From Burkholderiaceae bacterium 16 (GTDB lineage Bacteria; Pseudomonadota; Gammaproteobacteria; Burkholderiales; Burkholderiaceae): DNA of 35,430 nucleotides. The position numbers and the translations under genes are program-made. The notes under the pieces are model-generated. The model was not told the origin of the DNA. It was given only the letters and a program-made list of their open reading frames with translations, and searched no databases. The stretch spans positions 1 through 35,430 of the forward strand of contig JYOD01000128.1 in NCBI GenBank assembly GCA_000955785.1. Reading direction: 5' to 3'. Below, in pieces: positions 1-7,113 of the stretch (the first letter of the stretch is position 1; each line of letters begins with the position of its first letter).

Positions 1-282
1 GTCTACGACGCATCCTGGTCGTTCTTCCGGGACAAGCTCCGTTACAAAGCGATTGCGCACGGGGCCACGTTTGAGGAAGTGAACGAAAGTGGTTCTACCC
101 AGTCCTGTTCGGCGTGCGGTTCGAAAGACAGCACGACGCGGCCGAAAGGTATCGCAGGACTGCGAATAAGAGAGTGGACCTGTAGTCGCTGTGGTGTCGT
201 GCATGACCGTGATACCAATGCTGCGCTGAACATTCTCCGATGCGGACGTGCATCGCCAGGTGTGGGAATCCCCTGCCTTTAG
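1..282 (+). CDS. tnpB: TnpB (IS200/IS605 OrfB), 3' part only
   Basis: The frame is open from base 1, so the start lies upstream of the window. The 93 residues seen are the C-terminal end of an IS200/IS605-family TnpB, the RNA-guided RuvC-type nuclease ancestral to Cas12. They contain a four-cysteine zinc-binding unit (CSAC at residues 36-39 and CSRC at 61-64 of the fragment) followed at once by the DRDTNAALNI block, which carries the third RuvC acidic site. The last codons (GVGIPCL) run into the right-end hairpin of the element, as is usual for this family. No TnpA is visible. Whether the full protein is intact cannot be judged from this window. Confidence 0.9.
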   Translation, partial: VYDASWSFFRDKLRYKAIAHGATFEEVNESGSTQSCSACGSKDSTTRPKGIAGLRIREWTCSRCGVVHDRDTNAALNILRCGRASPGVGIPCL

Positions 283-327
283 GCGCCTTTAGGCAGGGGA
301 GGACGTCAAAGCTCGAGCACGAGTTCG
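175..327 (+). ncRNA. Candidate omega RNA (reRNA) with guide
   Basis: TnpB proteins use an RNA made from the 3' end of tnpB plus the right end of the element; the guide is the first 16-20 bases of flanking DNA. Here the scaffold would end near 309 and the guide would start near 310, inside the 3' end of the ferredoxin-reductase gene. The boundaries are approximate and rest on family knowledge. Only the hairpin and its position are seen directly. Confidence 0.4.
262..309 (+). mobile_element. Right end of the IS605-type element, with hairpin
   Basis: Just before and after the tnpB stop lies a near-perfect palindrome: arms CCCCTGCC (270-277) and GGCAGGGG (292-299), followed by AGGACGTCAA (300-309). 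This is the usual IS1341/IS605-like right end. The loop holds two tandem copies of GCCTTTAGGC (275-284 and 285-294), where one copy would give the simple hairpin. I place the tip at about 309. The last bases, TCA at 306-308, read as the stop codon of the reductase gene on the other strand, so the insertion sits exactly at that gene's end. The tip position is inferred from family patterns. Confidence 0.7.
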
Positions 328-1280
328 GCGCTTCTCGCACGCGAGACGCAGATCATCACCTGGCCTTCCAGTTCCTCCGGCATCAGGACCATGTCACGGT
401 GGTCGGCCTCGCCCGCCACCAGCGTGGTGCGGCAAGTACCGCAGGTTCCGCTCTCGCAGGAAGAAGGGACCTCACAGCCATGCTGACGCAGGACATCCAG
501 GATACTCATGCCCACCGGAACCTCGAAGCGCTGTCCGCTACTGTTCAGCACAACATCGAACGGCTTGTCGTCCACGCGCACCTCGCCTCCCTCGTTGAAG
601 CTCTCAAAGTGGATCTTCGTGGCGGGCCAGTGACCCGACATGTCACGCACGGCGTTCATCAGCCCGCGCGGCCCGCAGCAGTAGACGTGCGTGTCGCACG
701 GCTGCTCCAGCACCGGCCACAGGTCGAATGCCTTGTCGGGATCCCCGAAGTCATGATGGATCGTTACCTTGCCCCGGAGTTCGGGTGCCTGCAACTCATC
801 CAGGAACGCGGTGGTCTCCGGTGAGCGCGTGAAATAGTAGAGCTTCCACTTGGCCGTCGACAGTTCCCCAAAGCTGCGGATCATCGACAGGATGGGCGTG
901 ATGCCGATCCCACCGGCGATGAAGATGAACGCCCTGGCATTGCCGACGAGAGGGAATGCATTCTCCGGCACGCCAACGGGAAGCAGGTCGCCTTCCCTGG
1001 CGTCGTCGCAAAGGCTCACGGAGCCGCCCTGGCCGTTGGCGTCACGCTTCACGGTGATGATGTAACGGTGACGTTCCGCGGGGTCGTTGCACAGCGAGTA
1101 CTTCCTCGGCAGGCCGTTGGGCGTCTGCACCTTGATATGCGAGCCTGGCGTGAAAGGAGGCAGGTCGGTGCCATCGGGCTGCACGAGCTCGAAGCTGCGG
1201 ATCCCTTCCGCCGGGTCATGGATGCGGGCGATACGCAAGAGCATCCGCGTATCGGCGAGGGGCTGTGTGATGGTCGTCAT
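306..1280 (-). CDS. Phthalate-dioxygenase-type reductase (FMN/NAD/2Fe-2S)
   Basis: Electron-transfer partner of a Rieske oxygenase, passing electrons from NAD(P)H through flavin to a plant-type 2Fe-2S centre. The 324 residues show the class IA (VanB/PDR/CbaB-like) order: flavin domain with RKYSL at 59-63, nucleotide-binding domain with GGIGITP at 123-129 and CCGP at 201-204, then a C-terminal ferredoxin with Cys275, Cys280, Cys283 and Cys311. Length matches the family. The start has a GAGAG ribosome site. It is the last gene of a minus-strand operon with the oxygenase and the decarboxylase-like gene. Its stop codon overlaps the predicted tip of the IS605-type element; the C-terminus (LVLEL) looks complete, so function should be spared. 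The cytosolic location and pairing with the oxygenase are inferred from family and context. Confidence 0.92.
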   Translation of the reverse strand: MTTITQPLADTRMLLRIARIHDPAEGIRSFELVQPDGTDLPPFTPGSHIKVQTPNGLPRKYSLCNDPAERHRYIITVKRDANGQGGSVSLCDDAREGDLLPVGVPENAFPLVGNARAFIFIAGGIGITPILSMIRSFGELSTAKWKLYYFTRSPETTAFLDELQAPELRGKVTIHHDFGDPDKAFDLWPVLEQPCDTHVYCCGPRGLMNAVRDMSGHWPATKIHFESFNEGGEVRVDDKPFDVVLNSSGQRFEVPVGMSILDVLRQHGCEVPSSCESGTCGTCRTTLVAGEADHRDMVLMPEELEGQVMICVSRARSAELVLEL

Positions 1281-1376
1281 AAATCTCTCATTTCAGGCGT
1301 CGAACCGCATTGACAGGTCGATGGCGCGCAGCGATTCCCAGTCCACTCCCCCGATGCATCCGCGCGCGCGATCTTG

Positions 1377-2366
1377 TCAAATGCTGTATGACTCGTAGGT
1401 GGACGGGTGAAAGATGTCTTCCACCGGGACCGGGCGCTCGGACAGTCCTTGGCCATGGTGATGCCGTACGAAGGTTTCCAGGGTCCGGCGGTTCGCTTGA
1501 ACACCGTAGGACCAGTAGTCTTCGCCGAGCGTCTCGCGAGCGCCCTTCAGCATCTCTTCGACAAAGGGCATGGTCACTTTTGTCGCCGACGTGTCGGACA
1601 GCTGTTCGAGTGCGTGGGCCTTGGACTGACTGAACGCCTTGAACACCGCGCCGGGAAGCCAGGGATGGGCTTGCGCCAAGGTCTTCCGGACGCCAACCAC
1701 GTGCATGATCGGAAAGACACCCGTGCGACGGAAATAGTCCTTGGCTTCCGCGGTGGGATCATCGAACAGCCAGGCAATGTTCTCGTTGCGCAATGCCGTG
1801 GCGCCAGGCGGCCGGGGCGCGATAAAGCCGTCGATCTCGCCGCGGTCGAGCATGTCCGAGATCGTGCGTCCTTCCGGCGCGGGCTCGACGCGAACGTCGG
1901 GCGGCAACTGGAGCTTGACCTTCTCCGGGCGGCCCGGCGTATCGATGCCGCCGCGCACCCACGTGACGTCGGACGGGTGGACCCCGTACTCGTCCTGGAG
2001 GATCGCTCGCGCCCATACGAGCGCGGTGAGCTGGTATTCGGGGATGCCGATGCGGCGGCCTTTCAGGTCTTCGGGCCGCTTGATGCGGTCCTTGCGGACA
2101 TAGATAGACGTATGGCGGAAAGCACGGGAGAGAAAGACGGGGACGGCGATGTACGGGCAGTCGCCACGCGAGTGCTTGACCAGATAGCTCGAGAAGGAAA
2201 GCTCCGTGATATCGAAGTCCTGGCTGCGCATCGCGCGGAAGAACATCTCCTCGGGGGTGAGGGTCATGTAGACCGGATCGACGCCGTCGATCTGGATGCG
2301 GTCATCGAGCAGGGCGCGGGTACGGTCATAGTCGCCCATGGCGACGGAAAGGCGTAGTTTTGTCAT
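1377..2366 (-). CDS. 4,5-dihydroxyphthalate decarboxylase-like protein (Pht5 family)
   Basis: The 329 residues resemble the Pht5/4,5-dihydroxyphthalate decarboxylase family, which has a periplasmic-binding-protein-like fold but no signal peptide, consistent with a cytosolic enzyme. Visible blocks are the N-terminal LRLSVAMGDYDRTRALLD, the DFDITELSFSSYL stretch, and LKGRRIGIPEYQLTALVWARAIL, typical of this family. A GGAG ribosome site precedes the ATG. It lies between the oxygenase and reductase genes, with 54 bp and 96 bp gaps. In classic phthalate pathways the enzyme removes CO2 from 4,5-dihydroxyphthalate after a dihydrodiol dehydrogenase step, but no dehydrogenase gene is present here. The substrate is therefore open; a binding-protein role rather than catalysis is also possible. 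Confidence 0.75.
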   Translation of the reverse strand: MTKLRLSVAMGDYDRTRALLDDRIQIDGVDPVYMTLTPEEMFFRAMRSQDFDITELSFSSYLVKHSRGDCPYIAVPVFLSRAFRHTSIYVRKDRIKRPEDLKGRRIGIPEYQLTALVWARAILQDEYGVHPSDVTWVRGGIDTPGRPEKVKLQLPPDVRVEPAPEGRTISDMLDRGEIDGFIAPRPPGATALRNENIAWLFDDPTAEAKDYFRRTGVFPIMHVVGVRKTLAQAHPWLPGAVFKAFSQSKAHALEQLSDTSATKVTMPFVEEMLKGARETLGEDYWSYGVQANRRTLETFVRHHHGQGLSERPVPVEDIFHPSTYESYSI

Positions 2367-2420
2367 CGTGCGATGGCTCCGGGGGCTGGATCTGATGAAT
2401 GGAAAGGCGCCGGGAGCGTC

Positions 2421-3740
2421 CTACGCCGTGATCGAGTAAGAGGGCTCGAACTCTGGCCGGTCCTGGCCATCGGCCCATACGTAGGAGACAGCGAAGGTCC
2501 GCCAGTCGTCCGACTTCGGCACGACGGCCTGGAACGCGCAGACGTCGGCGGGAACCGCGTTGGCGCCGGTGCCGATCGCCTCGCTGCCTTCCTGAAAGGC
2601 CTTGACGGCATCCAGCATCTGCTTGCGGAACTCGACGATGGCGAGATCGCTGGCACCGAGCCGGTCATGGGTTCGGTCAGCAATCGGCCCCATGGTCAGC
2701 CACATTGCCACGTCCTGATTGGGAAAGCCTGAGATGCCGGTGAAGCTGCCAGCCTTCATGGCCTGGCGATCCTGCCAGAAGCGGTTCTCCATATTACGCA
2801 GCGGCCGGTAGGACGGGTCCAGGTCGACGCCCACGGTCTGGCGGAGGAACTTGCGCCAGGATTCGGTCTCGGGTGTCTGCGCAGGATGGCCCCAGGCGAT
2901 AAAGTAGAACGCCGTGTTCGTGTCATCCATCGGGACGTTGACGTTGGCGACGTTGTAGAGATTGTTTGGAGGAATCAATGCCGTCGCGGGGGCAACGAAC
3001 ACGGTCGAGCGGACGTAGTCGTGGGTCTGCGCCTGCTGGATGGGCCGGCGAATGGCGGCATAGCGGAATCCGTAGCCGCCGCGCTGCACCTGCAAGCGCG
3101 GCGCCTTGTCGGTCGAGGGACGGAGCCAGAGGTTCGAGGTGGCCTTTGCGCTGCTCACCCGTGCCGGAACCATATCGGAGCTGTGCAGGCTGGAGCTGTG
3201 GGCCGAATCGATCGCTCCCTCGAGCACTTGTGCCCAGTTGCATGGCAGGAGCACCTTGGCAATGCTCACCCTGGCCTCTTCGCTCGGCGCCCATTGTGGC
3301 GGCGTGAATTCCGGTACCGAATCGGCTGGGCCCATATAGGCCCATACCATCCCGCCCCATTCCTTGTTGGGATACGCCTTGTGCTTGACCTTCTGAGCCA
3401 TGCAGCTCGAGGGGGGCTCCGAAACCATCTCCAGTACGTTGCCTGCGACGTCCATCTTCCAGCCGTGGTAGAGGCAGCGCAATCCACCTTCTTCGTTGCG
3501 CCCGTAGACCAGAGAGGCGCGGCGGTGCGGGCAGTATTCGTCCATCACGCCGACCCGACCATCGCTGTCGCGGAATACCACCAGGTCTTCCCCGAATACG
3601 CGAGATTTCACGGGCGCACCGTCAGGTTCCGAAACCTCCTCGATCAGGCATACCGGAGTCCAGTGCCGGCGCATCAGTTGTCCCATCGGCGCGTCGCCTT
3701 CGACGCGGCACAGCAGTTCGTTGTCTTCTTTGGTGATCAT
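2421..3740 (-). CDS. Rieske non-heme iron oxygenase, large subunit (phthalate 4,5-dioxygenase type)
   Basis: Catalytic subunit of a ring-hydroxylating or demethylating Rieske oxygenase. In the 439-residue product the Rieske cluster ligands are Cys70, His72, Cys89 and His92 (CPH...CLYH). The mononuclear iron site shows Asp178, His181 and His186 in GAIDSAHSSSLH. I chose the ATG at 3740 rather than the upstream in-frame ATG at 3788, because AGGAG sits 9 bases before it and the protein then begins MITKEDNELL, as relatives do. It is the first gene of the operon, read from the promoter at 3824-3852. The family includes phthalate, phenoxybenzoate and 3-chlorobenzoate dioxygenases and vanillate-type demethylases. 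The substrate cannot be read from sequence alone. Confidence 0.9.
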   Translation of the reverse strand: MITKEDNELLCRVEGDAPMGQLMRRHWTPVCLIEEVSEPDGAPVKSRVFGEDLVVFRDSDGRVGVMDEYCPHRRASLVYGRNEEGGLRCLYHGWKMDVAGNVLEMVSEPPSSCMAQKVKHKAYPNKEWGGMVWAYMGPADSVPEFTPPQWAPSEEARVSIAKVLLPCNWAQVLEGAIDSAHSSSLHSSDMVPARVSSAKATSNLWLRPSTDKAPRLQVQRGGYGFRYAAIRRPIQQAQTHDYVRSTVFVAPATALIPPNNLYNVANVNVPMDDTNTAFYFIAWGHPAQTPETESWRKFLRQTVGVDLDPSYRPLRNMENRFWQDRQAMKAGSFTGISGFPNQDVAMWLTMGPIADRTHDRLGASDLAIVEFRKQMLDAVKAFQEGSEAIGTGANAVPADVCAFQAVVPKSDDWRTFAVSYVWADGQDRPEFEPSYSITA

Positions 3741-3810
3741 TTCTGGGCACTCCTGGCGGACGTCTCCCGGGTAGGGTCGGTCGTGCACATCGGTCGTTTT
3801 GGTTAATAAA

Positions 3811-3826
3811 ACTTAGTTGACTAAGC
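3811..3826. promoter_or_regulatory. Operator-like palindrome 1 (MarR-type)
   Basis: CTTAGT-TG-ACTAAG is a perfect inverted repeat (3812-3825) lying on the -10 and start region of the Rieske operon promoter. Size and symmetry fit a MarR-family operator; the family assignment is inference. No MarR gene is in the window. Confidence 0.6.
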
Positions 3827-3852
3827 ATAATGAGGTGGGGCGGCGATGGCAA
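3824..3852 (-). promoter_or_regulatory. Sigma70-type promoter of the Rieske operon
   Basis: On the minus strand, TTGCCA (3847-3852) and TATGCT (3824-3829) are separated by exactly 17 bases, pointing into the oxygenase gene about 84 bases away. The -10 end overlaps the palindrome at 3812-3825, so a bound repressor would block it. Confidence 0.6.
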
Positions 3853-3878
3853 GAAGGCAGAACGAAAACCAAGGGAAA

Positions 3879-3898
3879 ATACTTAGTGGCATAAGTAT
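3879..3898. promoter_or_regulatory. Operator-like palindrome 2
   Basis: ATACTTA and TAAGTAT form a perfect 7-bp inverted repeat around a 6-base spacer. The left half shares ACTTAGT with palindrome 1, whose centre is 70 bp away, upstream of the -35. It is probably a second site for the same regulator. The rest of 3899-4077 shows nothing I can support. Confidence 0.5.
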
Positions 3899-4077
3899 AT
3901 TTTCAGGGGTGCGGGCTCGGCGGGCCGATGCGAAAGCCGGCATCGGCCGAGCGGATGGGGGGTGGCGAAGGATAGGGTAATGGGGAGCCGTCACGCGAGC
4001 GGGCGCGTCTGGCATGGCGCGGGAGGCACAAATACCGCGGGCGAGATGCCCGACATGCCCGTCCGGGTCGGGCACCG

Positions 4078-4266
4078 GTGGTACATCGGCCGCCTGGTTG
4101 GTTCGGCGGCTACTCCGCCAAGGACGGATTGTTCGCGCAACTGTGGGTGCGCAAGCCGGAGGAGGATGCGCAAGCGCAGGCGTACTCCGTCAAGGGCTTG
4201 CGCACCGCTGTCGCCGGCGCGATCAAGACCTCGATCGGCAAGGTGGAAGGCGACAACGGCATGTGA
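4078..4266 (+). pseudogene. Probable C-terminal remnant of an unknown gene
   Basis: From about 4105 the plus strand reads like real protein, with strong GC bias at third positions: GGYSAKDGLFAQLWVRK, then a helix-like AYSVKGLRTAVAGAIKTSIG, ending at TGA 4264-4266. Upstream of about 4100 the frame loses this character and there is no ribosome site or convincing start; only a GTG at 4078 opens it. I read it as the 3' tail of a gene whose front was lost. I do not recognise the family. It converges on the frameshifted gene at 4294, with 27 bp between. A short real gene is possible but less likely. Confidence 0.4.
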
Positions 4267-4293
4267 TGGGTCCCTCGCCGCCCGGCAGCCGGC

Positions 4294-5186
4294 TCATTCG
4301 CTGATCTCGACCTCCATGTTGGTGATGGTCGGGAAGTGCTTGTTCTGCTTCAGGTTGACGGTAAACGCCACCCCCTTGCGCTTGCCTGCCATGAAGCCGG
4401 TATTGCCATCCAAGTCGGACACAGCATCCTGCAGCGGCGGCGTCAGTTGCTTGTAGAAGGCCAGCACCTGCTCGATGCTGTCGGTGGTTTGCAGCCTGAG
4501 CACGCGCCTGGCCTTGGCGTTGCTCAAGGCATCCTGCGCGGTGCGATGGACGATTGCCCGCGGGTACAGCGGCACTTGCGGCGAGAATCCCTTGGTGAGC
4601 CTGATCGGCTTGGCCGTCGTGTTGCCGGCATCCAGCGTGAGGGTCTCCACCTTGGCGATCTTCTCGCCGCCGTCGGTCTGCAGGTCTTCGGGCACGTCCT
4701 GGCTCCACGTCACCAGCGGTTGTGCCTTGGCGCGATCGAAGCCGGGCCGCAGGAAGACCGACAGCAGGCCGTGCTCGTTGTCCTGGCAGCCGTTCTTGCC
4801 GCACTCGCGGTGCACCAGCGCCGCGGCCAACACGTCGCCGCGCCCGTCCACCAGCACGGCCGCGCGTTCGGCGCCGTCCGACAACTGGCGGCGCGACGAC
4901 AACAGGCGCTGGCCGTCGGGGAGTTCCTGTTCGGCCCGGTTGGTGCGCGACTGCAGTCCGGACAGGATCTGCTCGGCCAGCAAGCCATCCTCCCAGTAGT
5001 AGGTACCGGACGCGTTGCCCGCAAATCGGGTCACGGCGAGATCCAGCGCGGGGGCATCCCTCGTTCCTTGGGGCTGGTGTCCAGGACCAGGACGGCATCG
5101 GCGGCCAGGGCATAGGGCGCGGCGCCCAGGGTGGCGAGCAGCAAAGCCAGTGCGGCGCAGTGGGCGGGACGAAATCGAAGAGTCAT
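4294..5186 (-). pseudogene. Secreted protein of unknown function, frameshifted
   Basis: The start at 5186 opens a clear Sec signal peptide (MTLRFRPAHCAALALLLATL, Ala-rich cleavage region near ALAAD). That frame stops after 45 codons, whereas the next frame continues from ALDLAVTRFAGN to a stop at 4294 as an uninterrupted, protein-like 246-residue stretch. The break falls at a run of five C on the coding strand (5050-5054). The gene spans 893 bases, so one added base would give a 298-codon reading frame. A one-base deletion or a sequencing error in the homopolymer explains it. The C-terminal half contains a predicted Lys-rich alpha/beta segment (SIEQVLAFYKQL...TGFMAGKRKGVAFTVNL). I do not recognise the family. 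It would act in the periplasm or outer envelope. Confidence 0.65.
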
Positions 5187-5229
5187 GCGGTGTGCGAAAA
5201 AGGTAACGATGTCAGGCCGTGAAACAAGT

Positions 5230-5254
5230 AAACGGACGCCGGAGCGTCCGTTTT
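5230..5254. terminator. Hairpin with T-tracts on both sides
   Basis: AAACGGACGC and GCGTCCGTTT pair perfectly around CGGA, with T runs at the 3' side on both strands. This is the shape of a bidirectional intrinsic terminator. It sits between two divergent genes (starts at 5186 minus and 5395 plus), which is an odd place for one. Confidence 0.6.
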
Positions 5255-5394
5255 GACGGAAGGCTGCGAAGCCTCATGTGATTAAAAGTATACTTGGTAA
5301 TTCCGGGTAGTTGAAGCCGGGCACCGAAGACGGTGGCCGCGACGACGACAGGTGGATTGAGTAACCCGGCATTTGAATGGATGCATAGCGAGAT

Positions 5395-5784
5395 ATGAAC
5401 AAGAAGATTTCAGTACTCCTGATGGCCGCAGGCACGATCGGGCTCTCCGCCCCGGCTCACGCACAGGCAGACCCGGCTGTGCTCAAGGGTATGTATGAGA
5501 TGTCCCGCAACGTCGCTGGCCTCACCAGCTACTGTGTCGGAAAGGGCTTCCTGAAAGCGGACAGCATCAAGAACGCCAAGAAGATGGTGGCTTTGATGGC
5601 GGGGCTCCCCGGCGTCGACACGAGCGGGGGCGATGCCAGCGAGGCTACGGGTTTGCGCGGCAAGGTGAGGCTGTCCGACGGCAGGGAAGAAGGGATTGAA
5701 AGCAGCCCGCTCGGCGCCAGGCAGTGGTGCAAAGACTCGGCGCAAGGCGTGTCGGACGGTTTGAAGAGCGCTGCCGCCGGCTGA
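5395..5784 (+). CDS. Small secreted protein, unknown function
   Basis: The 129-residue product begins with MNKK, a hydrophobic core and an AHAQA cleavage site near residue 23, a textbook Sec signal peptide. The mature part has two cysteines (Cys47 and Cys112), which could form a disulfide in the periplasm, and a Gly/Ser-rich middle. Codon use matches the neighbours. A weak GCGAG sequence precedes the ATG. I do not recognise a family. It stands alone between the frameshifted gene and the monooxygenase gene, 217 bp away. Any tie to sulfonate metabolism is only positional. Confidence 0.7.
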   Translation: MNKKISVLLMAAGTIGLSAPAHAQADPAVLKGMYEMSRNVAGLTSYCVGKGFLKADSIKNAKKMVALMAGLPGVDTSGGDASEATGLRGKVRLSDGREEGIESSPLGARQWCKDSAQGVSDGLKSAAAG

Positions 5785-6001
5785 TCGCGCGGCCGCGCAG
5801 AGACAGCCTTCGGCGGCTTCGATGCCAACCGCGCAGGCGCCGCCCCGTACCGCGCCCAGGCTCCCGCGCAAAACCGCATATCGACACGCGTTCTTATTCC
5901 TTAAAGATCGAACCGCCACGGCGTATGTTCATGTTCCAGCCGCGTGGCGCCTTTCATCCCGGCGCCGCGGCGTTACCGAGAACCAGGAACAGGAGCCTAC
6001 G

Positions 6002-7093
6002 ATGAGCGTGGAAATCATTGGCATGATCCAGAGCCAGAAGCAGTCGGAAATCCATCCAGCCAGCGGCCCGGCGGTGGATCGCGACTATGTGCGGGCGTTT
6101 GCGCAAGCGCATGAGAGCGCCGGTTTCGACCGCGTGCTGGTACCGCATCACTCCACCGGCCCCTCCGCCACGCTCACCATCGCCTACGCGGCGGCCGTGA
6201 CCGAGCGGGTGCATTTCATGCTGGCGCACCGGCCGGGCTTTACCGCTCCCACGCTGGCGGCCAGGCAGATTGCTTCGCTCGACCAGTTCAGCGGCGGCCG
6301 ACTGGGCGTGCATTTCATCTCCGGCGGCTCGGATTCGGAGCAGCAGCGCGACGGCGATTTCCTCGGCCACGACGAGCGCTATGCACGTACCGATGAATAC
6401 CTAAGCATCCTGCGGCGCGTCTGGACGGAGGACAAGCCGTTTGACCACGACGGCAAGTATTACCGCTTTACCCAGGGCTTCTCGGAAGTGAAGCCGGCCC
6501 AGAAGCCGCATGTGCCGATCTTCTTCGGCGGTGCTTCGGACGCGGCGATTGAAGTTGCCGGACGTCATGCCGATGTCTACGCACTGTGGGGCGAGTCGCT
6601 CGACCAGGTCCGCGACATCACCACGCGGGTGCGCGCCGAAGCCGCCAGGCATGGTCGGCAGGTGCGCTTCTCGGTCTCGTTCCGGCCGATCCTGGCGGAA
6701 ACCGAGACGGCGGCATGGGCCCGCGCCAATGCCATCCTCGAAGAAACGCGCCGCCTGCGCGCAGCGGCCGGCCTGGGGCAGGGCGGCCCGCAGCAAAGCG
6801 AAGGCGCGCGCCGCCTGCTGGCCGCCGCCGACAAGGGCCCGCGCCTGGACAAGCGCCTATGGACAGAGATCGCCAGGCTGACCGGCGCGCGCTCCAACTC
6901 GACGGCACTGGTCGGCACGCCGGAGCAGGTGGCCGATGCACTGCTGGACTACTACGACCTTGGTGTGACCACCTTCCTGATCCGCGGCTTCGATCCGCTG
7001 GAGGATGCCGTGGACTATGGCCGCGAGTTGATTCCGCGCGTGCGCGAACTGGTGGCGCAACGCGATGCCGCCACCGGCCGCAAGGCTGCCTGA
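6002..7093 (+). CDS. LLM-class flavin-dependent monooxygenase, SsuD clade (divergent)
   Basis: The 363-residue luciferase-like TIM-barrel protein aligns end to end with alkanesulfonate monooxygenase SsuD, a two-component FMNH2 enzyme that releases sulfite from sulfonates. Shared blocks include TAPTLAARQIASLDQFSGGR (residues 81-100), ISGGSDSEQQRDGDFLGHDERY and IFFGGASDAAIEVA. AGGAG lies 8 bases before the ATG, which rules out the longer upstream frame. From memory of E. coli SsuD, the Arg226 and His228 pair falls here on Ser226 and Arg228, and Cys54 is missing, so the substrate or mechanism may differ. It is followed 20 bp later by an SsuA-like binding protein. The flavin reductase partner is not in the window. 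Confidence 0.85.
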   Translation: MSVEIIGMIQSQKQSEIHPASGPAVDRDYVRAFAQAHESAGFDRVLVPHHSTGPSATLTIAYAAAVTERVHFMLAHRPGFTAPTLAARQIASLDQFSGGRLGVHFISGGSDSEQQRDGDFLGHDERYARTDEYLSILRRVWTEDKPFDHDGKYYRFTQGFSEVKPAQKPHVPIFFGGASDAAIEVAGRHADVYALWGESLDQVRDITTRVRAEAARHGRQVRFSVSFRPILAETETAAWARANAILEETRRLRAAAGLGQGGPQQSEGARRLLAAADKGPRLDKRLWTEIARLTGARSNSTALVGTPEQVADALLDYYDLGVTTFLIRGFDPLEDAVDYGRELIPRVRELVAQRDAATGRKAA

Positions 7094-7113
7094 AGGGGAT
7101 GGCGAGCGGCACC

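Noticed and set aside
3821..4075. 84-codon minus-strand open frame upstream of the Rieske operon
   Set aside because: It covers the operators and promoter region, has no ribosome site and no protein-like character.
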